Shown: positions 1 through 8,125 of the stretch, piece after piece
Layout: each line of letters starts with the position of its first letter
Position numbering within the stretch: position 1 is the stretch's first letter
Assembly: GCF_000828915.1 (NCBI RefSeq)
Contig: NZ_AP014569.1
Span: 744,001-808,000, forward strand
Origin: Serpentinimonas maccroryi
GTDB lineage: Bacteria; Pseudomonadota; Gammaproteobacteria; Burkholderiales; Burkholderiaceae_C
Length of the DNA: 64,000 bases
Reading direction: 5' to 3'
Program-made: the position numbers and the translations under genes
Notes under the pieces: generated by a model
Told to the model about the DNA's origin: nothing
The model's database searches: none
What the model saw: the letters and a program-made list of their open reading frames with translations, nothing else

Positions 1-2201
1 CGCCACTTCTCCAGACCACGAGTGATGAGCAGATCGGCAAAGCGCTTTTGCGAGCCCGTGAATTCCCCTGCGGACTCGGCCCATTGCTTCCAGTCGTTGA
101 ACAGTTCGGCGGTCAGCGACTTGGCGTTTGGCTCGCGCACGCAGCGCTCCTCGAGCCAGCGGCCTAGCGCGTCCTCGCCCTCGAAGTACTCCTCGGTAGC
201 ATCAACGACCTGCTGGGGCGGTGCGAGCTTGCCCAGACGCTGCCAGTCGAGGCATCCCTGAACTGCCCACGCAAGGATGCCGTCACGCTCGGCCAAGAGC
301 TTCTGCTGTAGGTGCTTGTCGCGACGCTCGGGCGGCACAGTGATCGTGAAGGGGATCAGGTGCAGTCGCCGCTTCATCGCCTCGTCCACGTTGCGAATCG
401 ACGGCTTGTGATTGCCCGCCACGAACAACTTGAACTGCGGGAAGAACTCGAAGAAGTCCTGGCGCATGAAGCGCGCAGCGATCTTGTCGCCACCGGTGAG
501 GTTCTTGACCTTGGACTCGGCCCAGCGACGACCCTGCTCGGTTTCGATGGCCGCCACGAAGCGTGCGCCGCGCAAGCCTGCCATGTCGGTCGGATGCCGG
601 TCTGTGCGCGTCTCCATGAAGGAGTCCATCGGCGCGTTGGTGGCGTAGTCACCAAGGATGGTGGCCAGCGTGTTGACGAACACCGACTTGCCATTCGCGC
701 CCGTGCCGTACAGGAAGAACAGTGCGTGCTCCTGCGTCGATCCGGTCAACGCATAGCCCACCATCCGTTGCAGGTAGGTCTGCATCTCCTGGTCGCAGCC
801 CGTCACCTCGGACAGAAACTGCTTCCACGTAGGACAGTCACCGAAGGGGGTGGCCGTCGTGATCTTGGTCATCCGGTCACCGCGGTCGTTCGCACGCTTG
901 CGACCTGTCTTGAGATCGACCACGCCCCCGGGTGTGTTGAGCAGCCACGGGTCGGCGTCCCACTCGTCGGTCGTGGCCGCGTGTCGGCGATCAGCTCGGG
1001 CCAGCCGCTCCACGCCACCGACCGTGCCGGAGCTGGCGAGTTTGGCCGCGATCTTGGGGTTGTTGGCGTTGACGGCCGCGTGGCGACAGACGCTGCGGAT
1101 CAAATCGGTCGCAGCCAGCGTGTCCTCGGTGCGCCAGCGGTGGCCGTCCCACACCAGCCAGCGCCCCCACGTCGCCACATATCGCCAGTCGCGGTGGAAG
1201 CGCCGGGTGAAGGCCAGGGCCAGCGCATCTTCCGTACCCCACACCGACTCATCGCCGCTGACCACCGACTCGGCATCGTCAGTAACATCGTGCATCTGCA
1301 AACGCGGGCCATGGGCTAAAAGGGCCGCGAAATCATATCCCTCGGCGATGGCGTCAGCCGCATCCCAGCCCTCGGCAGCATCCTCGGGCGGGTACAGGAT
1401 GTGGCAGGACTTCGCGCCCGCAGACAAGATCGCCTGCGCCGCCAGCGTGGCGTAGGCCCAGCCCGGCTTGTCGCGGTCGGGCCAGATGAGCACGGCTTTG
1501 CCAGCCAAAGGCAACCAGTCGGTTTTATCGACCGGCGCGTTGGCGCCGTGCATCGCCGTGGTGGCCACGACGCCCGCGTCGATCAGTGCCTGCGCGCATT
1601 TCTCGCCCTCGACCAACACCACCTGGGCGGCGCTGGTCATTCCCGGCTGGTTGTAGAGCGGGCGCGTCTCGGGCGGGGCCATCTTGCGCCGCTTCACATC
1701 CCAGGGTCGGAACTCTTTCTTGCGTCCGAGCGGGTCGTAGCGGTAAACCACTGCGATCAGCTGCCCCGTCGCGTCCAGGTAATCCCACTTGGCTGTGGCT
1801 GGGCCCAGATCGTCGACCGGAGCCTCCTTCTTGCTGGATTTGCGCACAGGCTTTGCCCGAGCGCGGCCCAAAAGGTCTGCAGCAGCGTCGAGCACGCGCG
1901 GGAAATCGCCGTGAACGTCGATGCCGAAGTGCCCGCCAATGAGGGCGTAGACGTCGCCCCCGGTGTTGTCGGCGCGATCCGTCCACAGCCCGGCTTTCTC
2001 GCCAGCGAGCACCACCTCGAGGCTGTCGCCCGGGCTGCCCAGGATGTCGCCAATCAGAAACTTGCCACGGCGTTTCTTGCCAGCCGGGAACAGCGTACCC
2101 AGCACCGATTCCAGGCGTGCGATCAGTTCGACGCGCAGTTCTTCGCGGTCGGCATCACGCTTGGACTCAGGTGGTGACGTGGTGCCGTTGAAGTTGATCA
2201 T
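1..2201 (-). CDS. Phage/plasmid primase-helicase, P4 family (partial)
   Basis: Replication primase-helicase of the integrated element; its C-terminus lies beyond the left window edge, and about 733 codons are visible. Reading the minus strand from the ATG at 2201, a TOPRIM-like segment (VEGEKC, then WPDRDKPG) sits near residues 195-240. A D5_N-type region (GVVDLKTGRKR) follows, then an SF3-type helicase with Walker A GTGANGKS near residue 500. The family primes and unwinds DNA at the origin of phages, plasmids and P4-like satellites. The start overlaps the stop of the upstream HTH gene (ATGA), so the two are translationally coupled as the last visible genes of the minus-strand module. Domain order is read from the sequence; the role comes from family knowledge. 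Confidence 0.88.
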   Translation of the reverse strand, partial: MINFNGTTSPPESKRDADREELRVELIARLESVLGTLFPAGKKRRGKFLIGDILGSPGDSLEVVLAGEKAGLWTDRADNTGGDVYALIGGHFGIDVHGDFPRVLDAAADLLGRARAKPVRKSSKKEAPVDDLGPATAKWDYLDATGQLIAVVYRYDPLGRKKEFRPWDVKRRKMAPPETRPLYNQPGMTSAAQVVLVEGEKCAQALIDAGVVATTAMHGANAPVDKTDWLPLAGKAVLIWPDRDKPGWAYATLAAQAILSAGAKSCHILYPPEDAAEGWDAADAIAEGYDFAALLAHGPRLQMHDVTDDAESVVSGDESVWGTEDALALAFTRRFHRDWRYVATWGRWLVWDGHRWRTEDTLAATDLIRSVCRHAAVNANNPKIAAKLASSGTVGGVERLARADRRHAATTDEWDADPWLLNTPGGVVDLKTGRKRANDRGDRMTKITTATPFGDCPTWKQFLSEVTGCDQEMQTYLQRMVGYALTGSTQEHALFFLYGTGANGKSVFVNTLATILGDYATNAPMDSFMETRTDRHPTDMAGLRGARFVAAIETEQGRRWAESKVKNLTGGDKIAARFMRQDFFEFFPQFKLFVAGNHKPSIRNVDEAMKRRLHLIPFTITVPPERRDKHLQQKLLAERDGILAWAVQGCLDWQRLGKLAPPQQVVDATEEYFEGEDALGRWLEERCVREPNAKSLTAELFNDWKQWAESAGEFTGSQKRFADLLITRGLEKW

Positions 2202-2452
2202 TCGGCTCCCTCGACAGGTGCGTCCGCGTCCTGAGCATCACGGCCCTGGACGGCGGTGCTGCGCGTGGCCCACGCAGAGAGCTCGGACAGCCGGTAGCGC
2301 ACCAGACCGCCCATCAGGTAGTGCGGAATCCGGTACTTGGTGCGCATCGCGTGGTCGGCGAACCAGTAGTACGGCAGGCGCAGCGCGGCGGCCGCCTGCT
2401 TGGCATCGATCATCGGCTCGATGCCGGTGGCCGGGGTGTTGTTGTCGGTCAT
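2198..2452 (-). CDS. Small HTH DNA-binding protein, AlpA/excisionase type
   Basis: An 84-residue protein with a single predicted helix-turn-helix (DAKQAAAALRLPYYWFAD) followed by a short wing-like segment (HYLMGGLVRYRLSEL). This is the layout of AlpA/Xis-type phage regulators. I chose the ATG at 2452 over an upstream in-frame start because a GGAGAA Shine-Dalgarno lies about 7 nt before it and because it overlaps the nuclease stop by four bases. It overlaps the primase start in the same way. It may regulate the operon or act as a recombination directionality factor for the serine recombinase; the sequence alone does not decide between these. Confidence 0.7.
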   Translation of the reverse strand: MTDNNTPATGIEPMIDAKQAAAALRLPYYWFADHAMRTKYRIPHYLMGGLVRYRLSELSAWATRSTAVQGRDAQDADAPVEGAE

Positions 2453-3186
2453 GCTTGTGTTCTCCAGCAGCGGCCTTGCCAAGAGCAGAACTTGCACTCG
2501 AAGTGGGTCGGGTCATTGAAGGCGCGCGGCAGGAGATCTCCCGCTTCGGTCGCCGTGATGACCTTCACCGCCCGATCCGACATGCGCTGGGCCAGCGCTG
2601 CGTCAAAGGGCACGGCCTCCGTGTAGACCTCCATCGTGTCTGCGTTGAGCGCCGTGAAGATCGCCGGGTGTTCGTGCAGTTCGAGATAGGCTTGGTAGAT
2701 CGCCACTTGCGCCGCGTAGACGGGCTTGGAGATGGCCAGCCCCTTTTTCTCCAGGTCACTCCAGGACTTGTTGCCCAGGCATTTGCATTCCCAAAGCGCC
2801 GGATAGGCAAAGCCCTCGGGACCCGCGACGATGACGCCGTCGATGTGACCCCGCAGACGACCGTCGGCCACTGAGAAGCCAAACTGCTCGCCATCGGCCC
2901 TGCGGGTACGCAGGTCGAAACCGGCGTCGCGCAGCCACGCGACCATGCAGTTCTCCATGACGTGCCCGCGCTCGAAGATGCGCAGCATCCGGCCCGGGGT
3001 GTCCCGCCCATGATCGACCGGTGCCTTGGCGTACTCAAACTGCAGCGCACGCTCGCAGGCAGCGCCCAACCGCGAGGCACCAAGGTACTGGCGCTCGGAC
3101 TGCTGGGCTCGGGCGCGCTGCATCCCTGCGTCGACCAGCGCAGTGATCTGGCCCGAGATGCTCGAAGTGGAGTTGAAGTCCATCAT
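2449..3186 (-). CDS. Fe-S PD-(D/E)XK nuclease, RecB/Cas4-like
   Basis: A 245-residue nuclease-fold protein. The active-site pattern is visible as GHIDG followed by WECKCLG (the E-x-K motif). Four cysteines are placed as in Cas4/AddB-type 4Fe-4S nucleases: one in SRLGAACERAL near the N-terminus and a C-x2-C-x5-C cluster (CKFCSWQGRC) at the C-terminus. The family makes 5'-to-3' or end-processing cuts and is common in phage recombination modules. It is translationally coupled to its neighbours on both sides. Two adjacent ATG codons (3186 and 3183) are both possible starts. There is no CRISPR array here, so I read it as phage recombination rather than adaptation. Confidence 0.82.
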   Translation of the reverse strand: MMDFNSTSSISGQITALVDAGMQRARAQQSERQYLGASRLGAACERALQFEYAKAPVDHGRDTPGRMLRIFERGHVMENCMVAWLRDAGFDLRTRRADGEQFGFSVADGRLRGHIDGVIVAGPEGFAYPALWECKCLGNKSWSDLEKKGLAISKPVYAAQVAIYQAYLELHEHPAIFTALNADTMEVYTEAVPFDAALAQRMSDRAVKVITATEAGDLLPRAFNDPTHFECKFCSWQGRCWRTQA

Positions 3187-3683
3187 GGCTTCTTCCCCTT
3201 CGGTTCTTCCCAGGGCAGGTCGTCTTCCATATCCGCGAACGGATGGGCTGAACTCGGCGTCATGGGATCGGGCGTCGGCGTCATGCCGCGCACGGGCGGG
3301 TACTTGCTCGCCTCGTGGTGCTCAACCATCGCATCGGTGTAGCAAGTGACGATGGCGTCGATCACCTGCAGCGCCTCGGCTTCGGAGTAGTTGCCCAGCG
3401 GCTTGGTGAAGCCGATCTCGCCTGCCGCCTCGCCAAAGGACTTGAGGCACTTGCGCATCGCGGCCAGCTCGATATCAGAGGGATCGATCATGGCGACCCC
3501 CTTGATGTCGCTGCGACCATCCTTGGCGCGCAGCCAGTTGCCGTACATCGCGTGGAACGCGGTCTGGCAGCGCTGCGAGCAGAACACCCAGTCGATGGGG
3601 TAGCGCCGGGGATCGCCGACACCATGCCGGTTGTCGGTGTGACCGAATCCCCGGGCCTGTCGTTTGCAGACCCAGCATTTCAC
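3183..3683 (-). CDS. Cys-rich phage protein (DUF6511-like)
   Basis: A 166-residue protein beginning MKCWVCKRQARGFGH with a second pair of cysteines in VFCSQRCQ, so the first 40 residues probably form a zinc finger. The remainder is acidic and ends in a charged tail. It resembles the DUF6511 group found in phage replication modules; that assignment is from memory and less certain than the gene itself. The start is GTG at 3683: it overlaps the P63C stop (GTGA) and is preceded by GAGGAGG. No catalytic motif is visible. Confidence 0.62.
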   Translation of the reverse strand: MKCWVCKRQARGFGHTDNRHGVGDPRRYPIDWVFCSQRCQTAFHAMYGNWLRAKDGRSDIKGVAMIDPSDIELAAMRKCLKSFGEAAGEIGFTKPLGNYSEAEALQVIDAIVTCYTDAMVEHHEASKYPPVRGMTPTPDPMTPSSAHPFADMEDDLPWEEPKGKKP

Positions 3684-4534
3684 GCCACCTCCTCAAAGTC
3701 TTCGGCGAGCAGCGCCAACTGCAGCGAGCCGCCAGCGAAGGCCGCTTCGCAACGGCGGTCGAAGTCGCGGTAGCAGGTCGAGCTGCGCGCAATGGCGGTC
3801 ACCGCGTGAATCTGCGTTTCCAGACGGGCGAGGCCCTGATCGGACAGCCACTGGTGGTGCTTCTGAGAGATGCCCTTGCGAGCGCGGATCTCGTCGATCA
3901 GCGTGGCGGGCAGCACCGGCCCATAGACCCAGCGCTGCGTGATCTGGCCGACAACGTGGGGCGGGTTCTGGTCGTGGCCCTGGTACTTCCAGCCGAACAG
4001 CCGGTAGAGGGCGCGGTAGTAGTCTGGGTGGAAGCGACGCTCCCAAGAGGAGCACGACTGGCGCAGCAGCTTGGAGATCAGTTCCTGCAGAGCGTCTGGC
4101 GCGCGGTGGTACTGGTAGCCCGTCGCCTCGTCGATCAGCGCGACCTCGCCGGTGGTGGCCAGCGCGCGCATGATCTTCATGCAGTTGGGCACGATGCCCT
4201 GGCGGGCCTTGTGCAGCGTGCCGTTGATGGCGGCGCTGACCACCGCCGACGCGACGTCGGCAATGATCCCTGCCGGGAAGAACTGTGCCTGTCGTCCCGA
4301 TGGCAACAGAATCGGCTCACGAGTTTTCTCCAATGTCGACAAGGAGTTAGGCGCGAAATCAGCCAGGAACCGGGCAAATCGGCCACCCTTGTGTGTCTCG
4401 TGGAAGCCGAGCAGCTTGGCCAGTTGGCGACGGACATAGCCACGCTCGCCGCCCTTGAGGACAACGGCCTCGCATTGCAGATCGCCGAAACGCACGACGC
4501 CGTAGTGGCTGGCAGTGAGTACGGTTGCGTTCAT
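3680..4534 (-). CDS. P63C domain phage protein
   Basis: A 284-residue protein with the hallmarks of the P63C family: an N-terminal segment rich in basic residues, the LIDEATGYQYHRAPDALQ motif in the middle, and a C-terminal region with HPDYYRALYRLFGW. P63C proteins occur in temperate phages next to recombination genes; their biochemical role is not established. A strong GAGGAGG ribosome binding site precedes the ATG at 4534. The gene sits 10 nt after the ssDNA-binding-like gene and overlaps the next gene by four bases, so it belongs to the replication operon. Confidence 0.78.
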   Translation of the reverse strand: MNATVLTASHYGVVRFGDLQCEAVVLKGGERGYVRRQLAKLLGFHETHKGGRFARFLADFAPNSLSTLEKTREPILLPSGRQAQFFPAGIIADVASAVVSAAINGTLHKARQGIVPNCMKIMRALATTGEVALIDEATGYQYHRAPDALQELISKLLRQSCSSWERRFHPDYYRALYRLFGWKYQGHDQNPPHVVGQITQRWVYGPVLPATLIDEIRARKGISQKHHQWLSDQGLARLETQIHAVTAIARSSTCYRDFDRRCEAAFAGGSLQLALLAEDFEEVA

Positions 4535-4544
4535 GGCCGCCTCC

Positions 4545-5174
4545 TCACTGAGCCCAGGACGGTTTGCCCGTCACTGGCGTGCGTTGCGGGGTGGGCGCAG
4601 CGTAGGCAGGAGCCACTTGCGCCGGAGCGCCAGAGTTGCCACCGCCCGGACTGCCCTTCGGCGGCACGCCCTTCAACTTGGCGTAGTCGGGATGGTCGGG
4701 CTCGACCGCCAGCTTGACCACGTTGCGGTCTTGGCCCTTGGCGTCCTTCTCGATGTCGACGCGAGCCAGGAACTCCAGGCCGTCCAGTTCGGCAAAGCCA
4801 TTGATGCGGCGCGCGGCGGCCGCCTGCGGACTGTTGTCCTGCGGGTGGACGTTGCGCGCGCTGTTGAGCGCGGCGCGGATGAAGCTGCGCCCCATCTGGC
4901 CCCAGGTCGGGCCCTTCTTGGAGTGCAGGCCGACGTTGCTCCACATCTTGCGCTTGGCATGGTCGCCAGCGGTGACCACGAACTCGGCTGCAAGGTAGAT
5001 GGAACCGGTCTCGAACGACTCGGTGGCGTAGCCGCCGCCCCAGCCTTGTTCCAGGTCGTCATAGCCACCCGGCTTGATGGTCATGCGCACCGGCACGACG
5101 GTGCCCTTGGGGATCAGATCGAAGCCGGATTGCTGCGGATCGGCATCTTGGAAGTTGAAATAGTTGGACGTCAT
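4545..5174 (-). CDS. Probable phage ssDNA-binding-like protein
   Basis: A 209-residue protein with an ordered, beta-rich N-terminal two thirds (FDLIPKGTVVPVRMTIKPGG, later LEFLARVDIEKDAKGQDRNVVKL) and a low-complexity Gly/Pro/Ala tail ending in KPSWAQ. This layout, together with its place directly after a RecA-like ATPase, matches DUF669-like phage single-strand binding proteins, but I see no diagnostic motif, so the role is inferred from context. The ATG at 5174 is preferred over a longer reading frame because AGGAG lies 8 nt upstream. Confidence 0.6.
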   Translation of the reverse strand: MTSNYFNFQDADPQQSGFDLIPKGTVVPVRMTIKPGGYDDLEQGWGGGYATESFETGSIYLAAEFVVTAGDHAKRKMWSNVGLHSKKGPTWGQMGRSFIRAALNSARNVHPQDNSPQAAAARRINGFAELDGLEFLARVDIEKDAKGQDRNVVKLAVEPDHPDYAKLKGVPPKGSPGGGNSGAPAQVAPAYAAPTPQRTPVTGKPSWAQ

Positions 5175-5179
5175 GGCGA

Positions 5180-6085
5180 TTACTCCTGGGATTCGGTGGG
5201 GGTCGTGTTGGCGGCGCTGGCGGGCGTGATGGATGCGCCCGCACACTTGGCGATCAGCGCGCCGAGATGCGGCGGCTCCAGCAGGTCGAGACGACCGCTG
5301 CGGTCTTTGGCCGGGAAGCCGTAGGGATTGACGGTGTGCGTGACGAAGGCGCGGTAGGAACTGCCGTCCTCGGCCTTGATCTCGGCCAGCGTCACGACTT
5401 CGTCGACGATCCCGGGCAGCTCAAGGCTGGTTTTGCTGCCTTCGATCTGTGGCACGAACACCTTGCGATTGAAGTCATCCAAGCGTTCGTCGAGGATCGC
5501 CACGAACACCACGTTCTTGCCCCGGGCGTGTTGCAGGTGGGTCAACGCGCCGATCATTTCCTGCCCGAGCAGGCCATAGGCCGCGCGCAGGTCGGGTTTG
5601 CCGGAGCGGTCGCTGACCGCGCCGGGCTGCGTCTTGCACCACGCAAAGCACTGGCGAGACAGTTGCGTGATCGAGTCCAGGAAGAAGGTCTGGTAGCGAT
5701 CAAGCTGCTTCGCATCGCCAAACTTCTCGATGACGTGGTCGTAGTGCGCCTGCGAGAACGCGCTCTCGGAGGGCAACGACTTGTCCGGGCCCGCGAGGAA
5801 CACGAAGAAGTCGCGGCTCTCGGGCCACGACACCGGGCGGATGGTGTCGCCCGGCCAGTCGGCCACAGCCAAGTCGCCTGCCTCGATGTCGAGGAACAAG
5901 GTGGTGGCGGGGTCGAGGTCTTTGAGCCGGGAGGTTTTGCCGATGCCGGACTTGCCCAGCATCAGCAGCTTCACGCCCTTGCGCTCGGCCATGCGCTCGA
6001 CGGCGGACACGATGGGGAGCTTTTTGCCGGTGGCTTCGCCCCCTTTCGCCTGCGGCTCTCGAAACTGCGCTGCGCTTGTTTTCAT
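5180..6085 (-). CDS. RecA-like AAA ATPase (AAA_24 type), phage recombination
   Basis: A 301-residue ATPase with Walker A GKSGIGKTS near residue 45 and a Walker B-like strand in YQTFFLDSITQLS. This is the arrangement of the AAA_24 / Sak4-like phage recombinases, which load onto ssDNA with a phage single-strand binding protein. Its start overlaps the upstream gene by four bases and its stop is 5 nt from the ssDNA-binding-like gene, which supports a functional pair. Length and motifs look complete. Confidence 0.8.
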   Translation of the reverse strand: MKTSAAQFREPQAKGGEATGKKLPIVSAVERMAERKGVKLLMLGKSGIGKTSRLKDLDPATTLFLDIEAGDLAVADWPGDTIRPVSWPESRDFFVFLAGPDKSLPSESAFSQAHYDHVIEKFGDAKQLDRYQTFFLDSITQLSRQCFAWCKTQPGAVSDRSGKPDLRAAYGLLGQEMIGALTHLQHARGKNVVFVAILDERLDDFNRKVFVPQIEGSKTSLELPGIVDEVVTLAEIKAEDGSSYRAFVTHTVNPYGFPAKDRSGRLDLLEPPHLGALIAKCAGASITPASAANTTPTESQE

Positions 6086-6564
6086 GCCTCACCCCCGTCG
6101 GTGCTCAGGGTGAAGGACGGCTTGCCGGAATCGACCGTACGGGCGGCCGCGAACTGCTGCTGCAACGCCGGCGGCCAGTTGATGTACCGGGACTCGGACA
6201 CTGAGAGCTTGACGTCGAGGTAGCCCTCGACCTTCTCGCCCGAGGCCACGATGCGCTCGGCGATTTCGCCCAACTGCTTCTGGTTCCAGCTGACCTTCTT
6301 GGGTAGCTCGAACTTGATGTGCAGCGGGCCGTCGCTGATGTGGGCGGTGCCGAAGTCGCGGCCGGATTCACGCAGCGCGGCGCGGGCCGGCTCGCCGTAG
6401 CACTGCTCCAGCGCCGCGTCGAACTTGGTGCGTGCCTTCTTGAGCCAGTCGATGGCGGCGTCGAGGTTCTTGTCGACCTCGCGCTTCTGCTCGGGCGGCA
6501 GCGCGGCCAGTTGGCTCACGGACATCTCGGCGATGTCGACGGGGAAGATGGTCAGATCGCTCAT
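6082..6564 (-). CDS. Phage protein of unknown function
   Basis: A 160-residue soluble protein that I do not recognise. The N-terminal third is helical and charged (PPEQKREVDKNLDAAIDWLKKARTKF). The rest alternates beta-like stretches (GPLHIKFELPKKVSWNQ) with a helix. The ATG at 6564 is preceded by GAGGAGG, and the stop overlaps the ATPase start, so it is the second gene of the replication operon. Its position suggests a role with the recombinase, but nothing in the sequence proves that. Confidence 0.6.
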   Translation of the reverse strand: MSDLTIFPVDIAEMSVSQLAALPPEQKREVDKNLDAAIDWLKKARTKFDAALEQCYGEPARAALRESGRDFGTAHISDGPLHIKFELPKKVSWNQKQLGEIAERIVASGEKVEGYLDVKLSVSESRYINWPPALQQQFAAARTVDSGKPSFTLSTDGGEA

Positions 6565-6575
6565 GGCCGTCCTCC

Positions 6576-6839
6576 TCACTGGTATGCCCGAGCGAAGGTC
6601 GAGTAGCGCGAGACGCGGCGCTCGAAGGCTTCGATTTCGGAGATCAGATAGGTGACGCGCGCCCCGAGCTTGCAGAAGACGGGGCCGAGCTGTTCCTGCC
6701 GCCAACGGCGCAGGGTTTTGACGGAGAGCCCCCAGCGGGCGGCGAGCTCGTTTTCGTCGAGGGCGATGCGGGTGACGCCGTCGGGAAGAGACCGGGTCAG
6801 GCTCCGGCCGGTTTGAACAGATGAGGCATGGTTTTGCAT
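6576..6839 (-). CDS. Small HTH regulator at head of phage operon
   Basis: An 87-residue protein with an excisionase/AlpA-like helix-turn-helix in residues 28-50 (ENELAARWGLSVKTLRRWRQEQ) followed by a wing (GPVFCKLGARVTYL). It is the first gene of the minus-strand replication operon, preceded by AAGGAG (6847-6852), and faces the divergent toxin-antitoxin cassette across about 230 bp. It is the most likely local regulator or excisionase of the element. Confidence 0.68.
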   Translation of the reverse strand: MQNHASSVQTGRSLTRSLPDGVTRIALDENELAARWGLSVKTLRRWRQEQLGPVFCKLGARVTYLISEIEAFERRVSRYSTFARAYQ

Positions 6840-6992
6840 TGCGGAACTCCTTTTGTTTGGGAGTCCCTATTCAATTGCTCCATACCTTGGGCTTGCACGA
6901 GCGCGTTTTCGGCTTTGACGGGAGGTCAAGGCGAGGTGGCCGCACTGCATGGCCACGCTAAGTTGTTGATCTGTATAGGTAGTCGATGTCTG

Positions 6993-7029
6993 TTTCGGTT
7001 ATTGCGATTTCGGTTGTTTCGTTTATACT
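6993..7029 (+). promoter_or_regulatory. Promoter and operator of the antitoxin cassette
   Basis: A sigma-70-like promoter is visible: -35 TTGCGA (7002-7007), 16-bp spacer, -10 TATACT (7024-7029). Two direct copies of TTTCGGTT (6993-7000 and 7008-7015) flank the -35 box at 15-bp spacing, which is what an autoregulating antitoxin operator would look like. The flanking divergent region (6840-7067) holds no gene. Confidence 0.5.
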
Positions 7030-7067
7030 GGAGCCAGTCTGAACTTTTCCCCGTTGAGGAGACCCCT

Positions 7068-7529
7068 GTGAACGCTCCCGCCATTCCCAAAACCCTGCCC
7101 TCTGAAGAGGACATCGCGCTCGCCCGGGAATCTGGCCGCGCGCTGTCGACCGTGCTCCAGACCCGCTCTGAAACCCAACAGATCGACTTTCACGACGACA
7201 AAGGCGCGGTGCGTGCCGTGCGTATCCCGACCTCGGCACTGCGCCTGCTGCTTGAAGTTCTGACCGAGATCGGCCAGGGCAATGCGGTATCGATCATCCC
7301 GATCCATGCCGAGCTGACGACCCAGGATGCGGCCGACGTGCTCAACGTTTCGCGCCCCTTCCTTGTCCAATTGCTGGAGAAAGGCGACATGCCATTCCAC
7401 AAGATTGGCACCCATCGCCGCGTGCGCTACCAGGATGTCGTCGCCTACAAGAAACGCATTGATGCCGAGCGTCGCAAGGCCTTGGATGAACTGGCTGCGC
7501 AGGCTCAGGAACTCGGCATGGGGTATTGA
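7068..7529 (+). CDS. Excisionase-family HTH antitoxin of a PIN toxin
   Basis: A 153-residue protein starting at GTG 7068, supported by GAGGAG six bases upstream; a longer frame without a ribosome binding site is less likely. The N-terminal half is acidic. The C-terminal half carries a MerR/excisionase-type HTH (LTTQDAADVLNVSRPFLVQLLEKGDMPF) followed by a wing (RRVRYQDVVAYKK). This is the standard build of antitoxins that precede PIN-domain toxins in Proteobacteria. The toxin gene starts 4 nt after its stop. It probably represses its own promoter through the TTTCGGTT repeats. Confidence 0.8.
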   Translation: MNAPAIPKTLPSEEDIALARESGRALSTVLQTRSETQQIDFHDDKGAVRAVRIPTSALRLLLEVLTEIGQGNAVSIIPIHAELTTQDAADVLNVSRPFLVQLLEKGDMPFHKIGTHRRVRYQDVVAYKKRIDAERRKALDELAAQAQELGMGY

Positions 7530-7533
7530 TCGG

Positions 7534-8106
7534 ATGAGCTCGCATTTCACTGTCGTCTACGACGCATGCGTGCTGTATCCGGCACCCTTGCGCGACCTAC
7601 TGATGCATCTGGCCCTCTCGGATCTGTACCGGGCGCGCTGGAGCGACATGATCCACGACGAGTGGACTCGCAATGTCCAAGCCAATCGACCGGACTTGGC
7701 CCCAGCGCAGTTGAGCCGCACGCGGCAGTTGATGAATGCGCATGTGCGCGACTGCTTGGTCTCGGGGTTCGAGCACCTCATTCCCTCAATCCAATTGCCC
7801 GATGCCGATGACCGCCATGTGGTGGCCGCAGCCATCCACGCAGGTGCCAGTCTGATCGTGACCTTCAACCTCAAAGACTTTCCGGTCGAGTCGCTCAAGC
7901 CCTACAACCTTGCCGCGCAGCATCCGGATGATTTCATCGTCGATCTGCTGGATTTGCAGCCTGCGGGCGTGCTTGAAGCAGTGGCGAGTCATCGGCGGTC
8001 ACTCAGGAATCCACCCAAGACGGCAGACGAATATCTGGACACCTTGCTGGCGCAAGGTTTGACTCAATCGGTGGCGGTGATGCGCCAATGGACTGTGGCC
8101 ATGTGA
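7534..8106 (+). CDS. PIN-domain toxin (putative RNase)
   Basis: A 190-residue PIN-domain protein. The acidic residues of the fold are visible: Asp10 in VVYDACVLYP, a Glu in MIHDEW, the cluster PDADDRHVVAAA and the final Asp in TFNLKDFP. PIN toxins are Mg-dependent endoribonucleases held inactive by the antitoxin encoded just upstream. The start at 7534 lies 4 nt after the antitoxin stop. It could serve element maintenance or abortive infection; its targets cannot be read from the sequence. Confidence 0.8.
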   Translation: MSSHFTVVYDACVLYPAPLRDLLMHLALSDLYRARWSDMIHDEWTRNVQANRPDLAPAQLSRTRQLMNAHVRDCLVSGFEHLIPSIQLPDADDRHVVAAAIHAGASLIVTFNLKDFPVESLKPYNLAAQHPDDFIVDLLDLQPAGVLEAVASHRRSLRNPPKTADEYLDTLLAQGLTQSVAVMRQWTVAM

Positions 8107-8125
8107 AGGGCCGAAGGGAGACCAC

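Noticed and set aside
312-2177. Open frames of 335 and 258 codons on the plus strand at the left end
   Set aside because: The minus strand here encodes a clear primase-helicase with TOPRIM and Walker A motifs across the whole stretch.
2449-3186. Cas4 of a CRISPR system
   Set aside because: No repeat array or cas1/cas2 is in the window, and the gene is coupled to phage replication genes.
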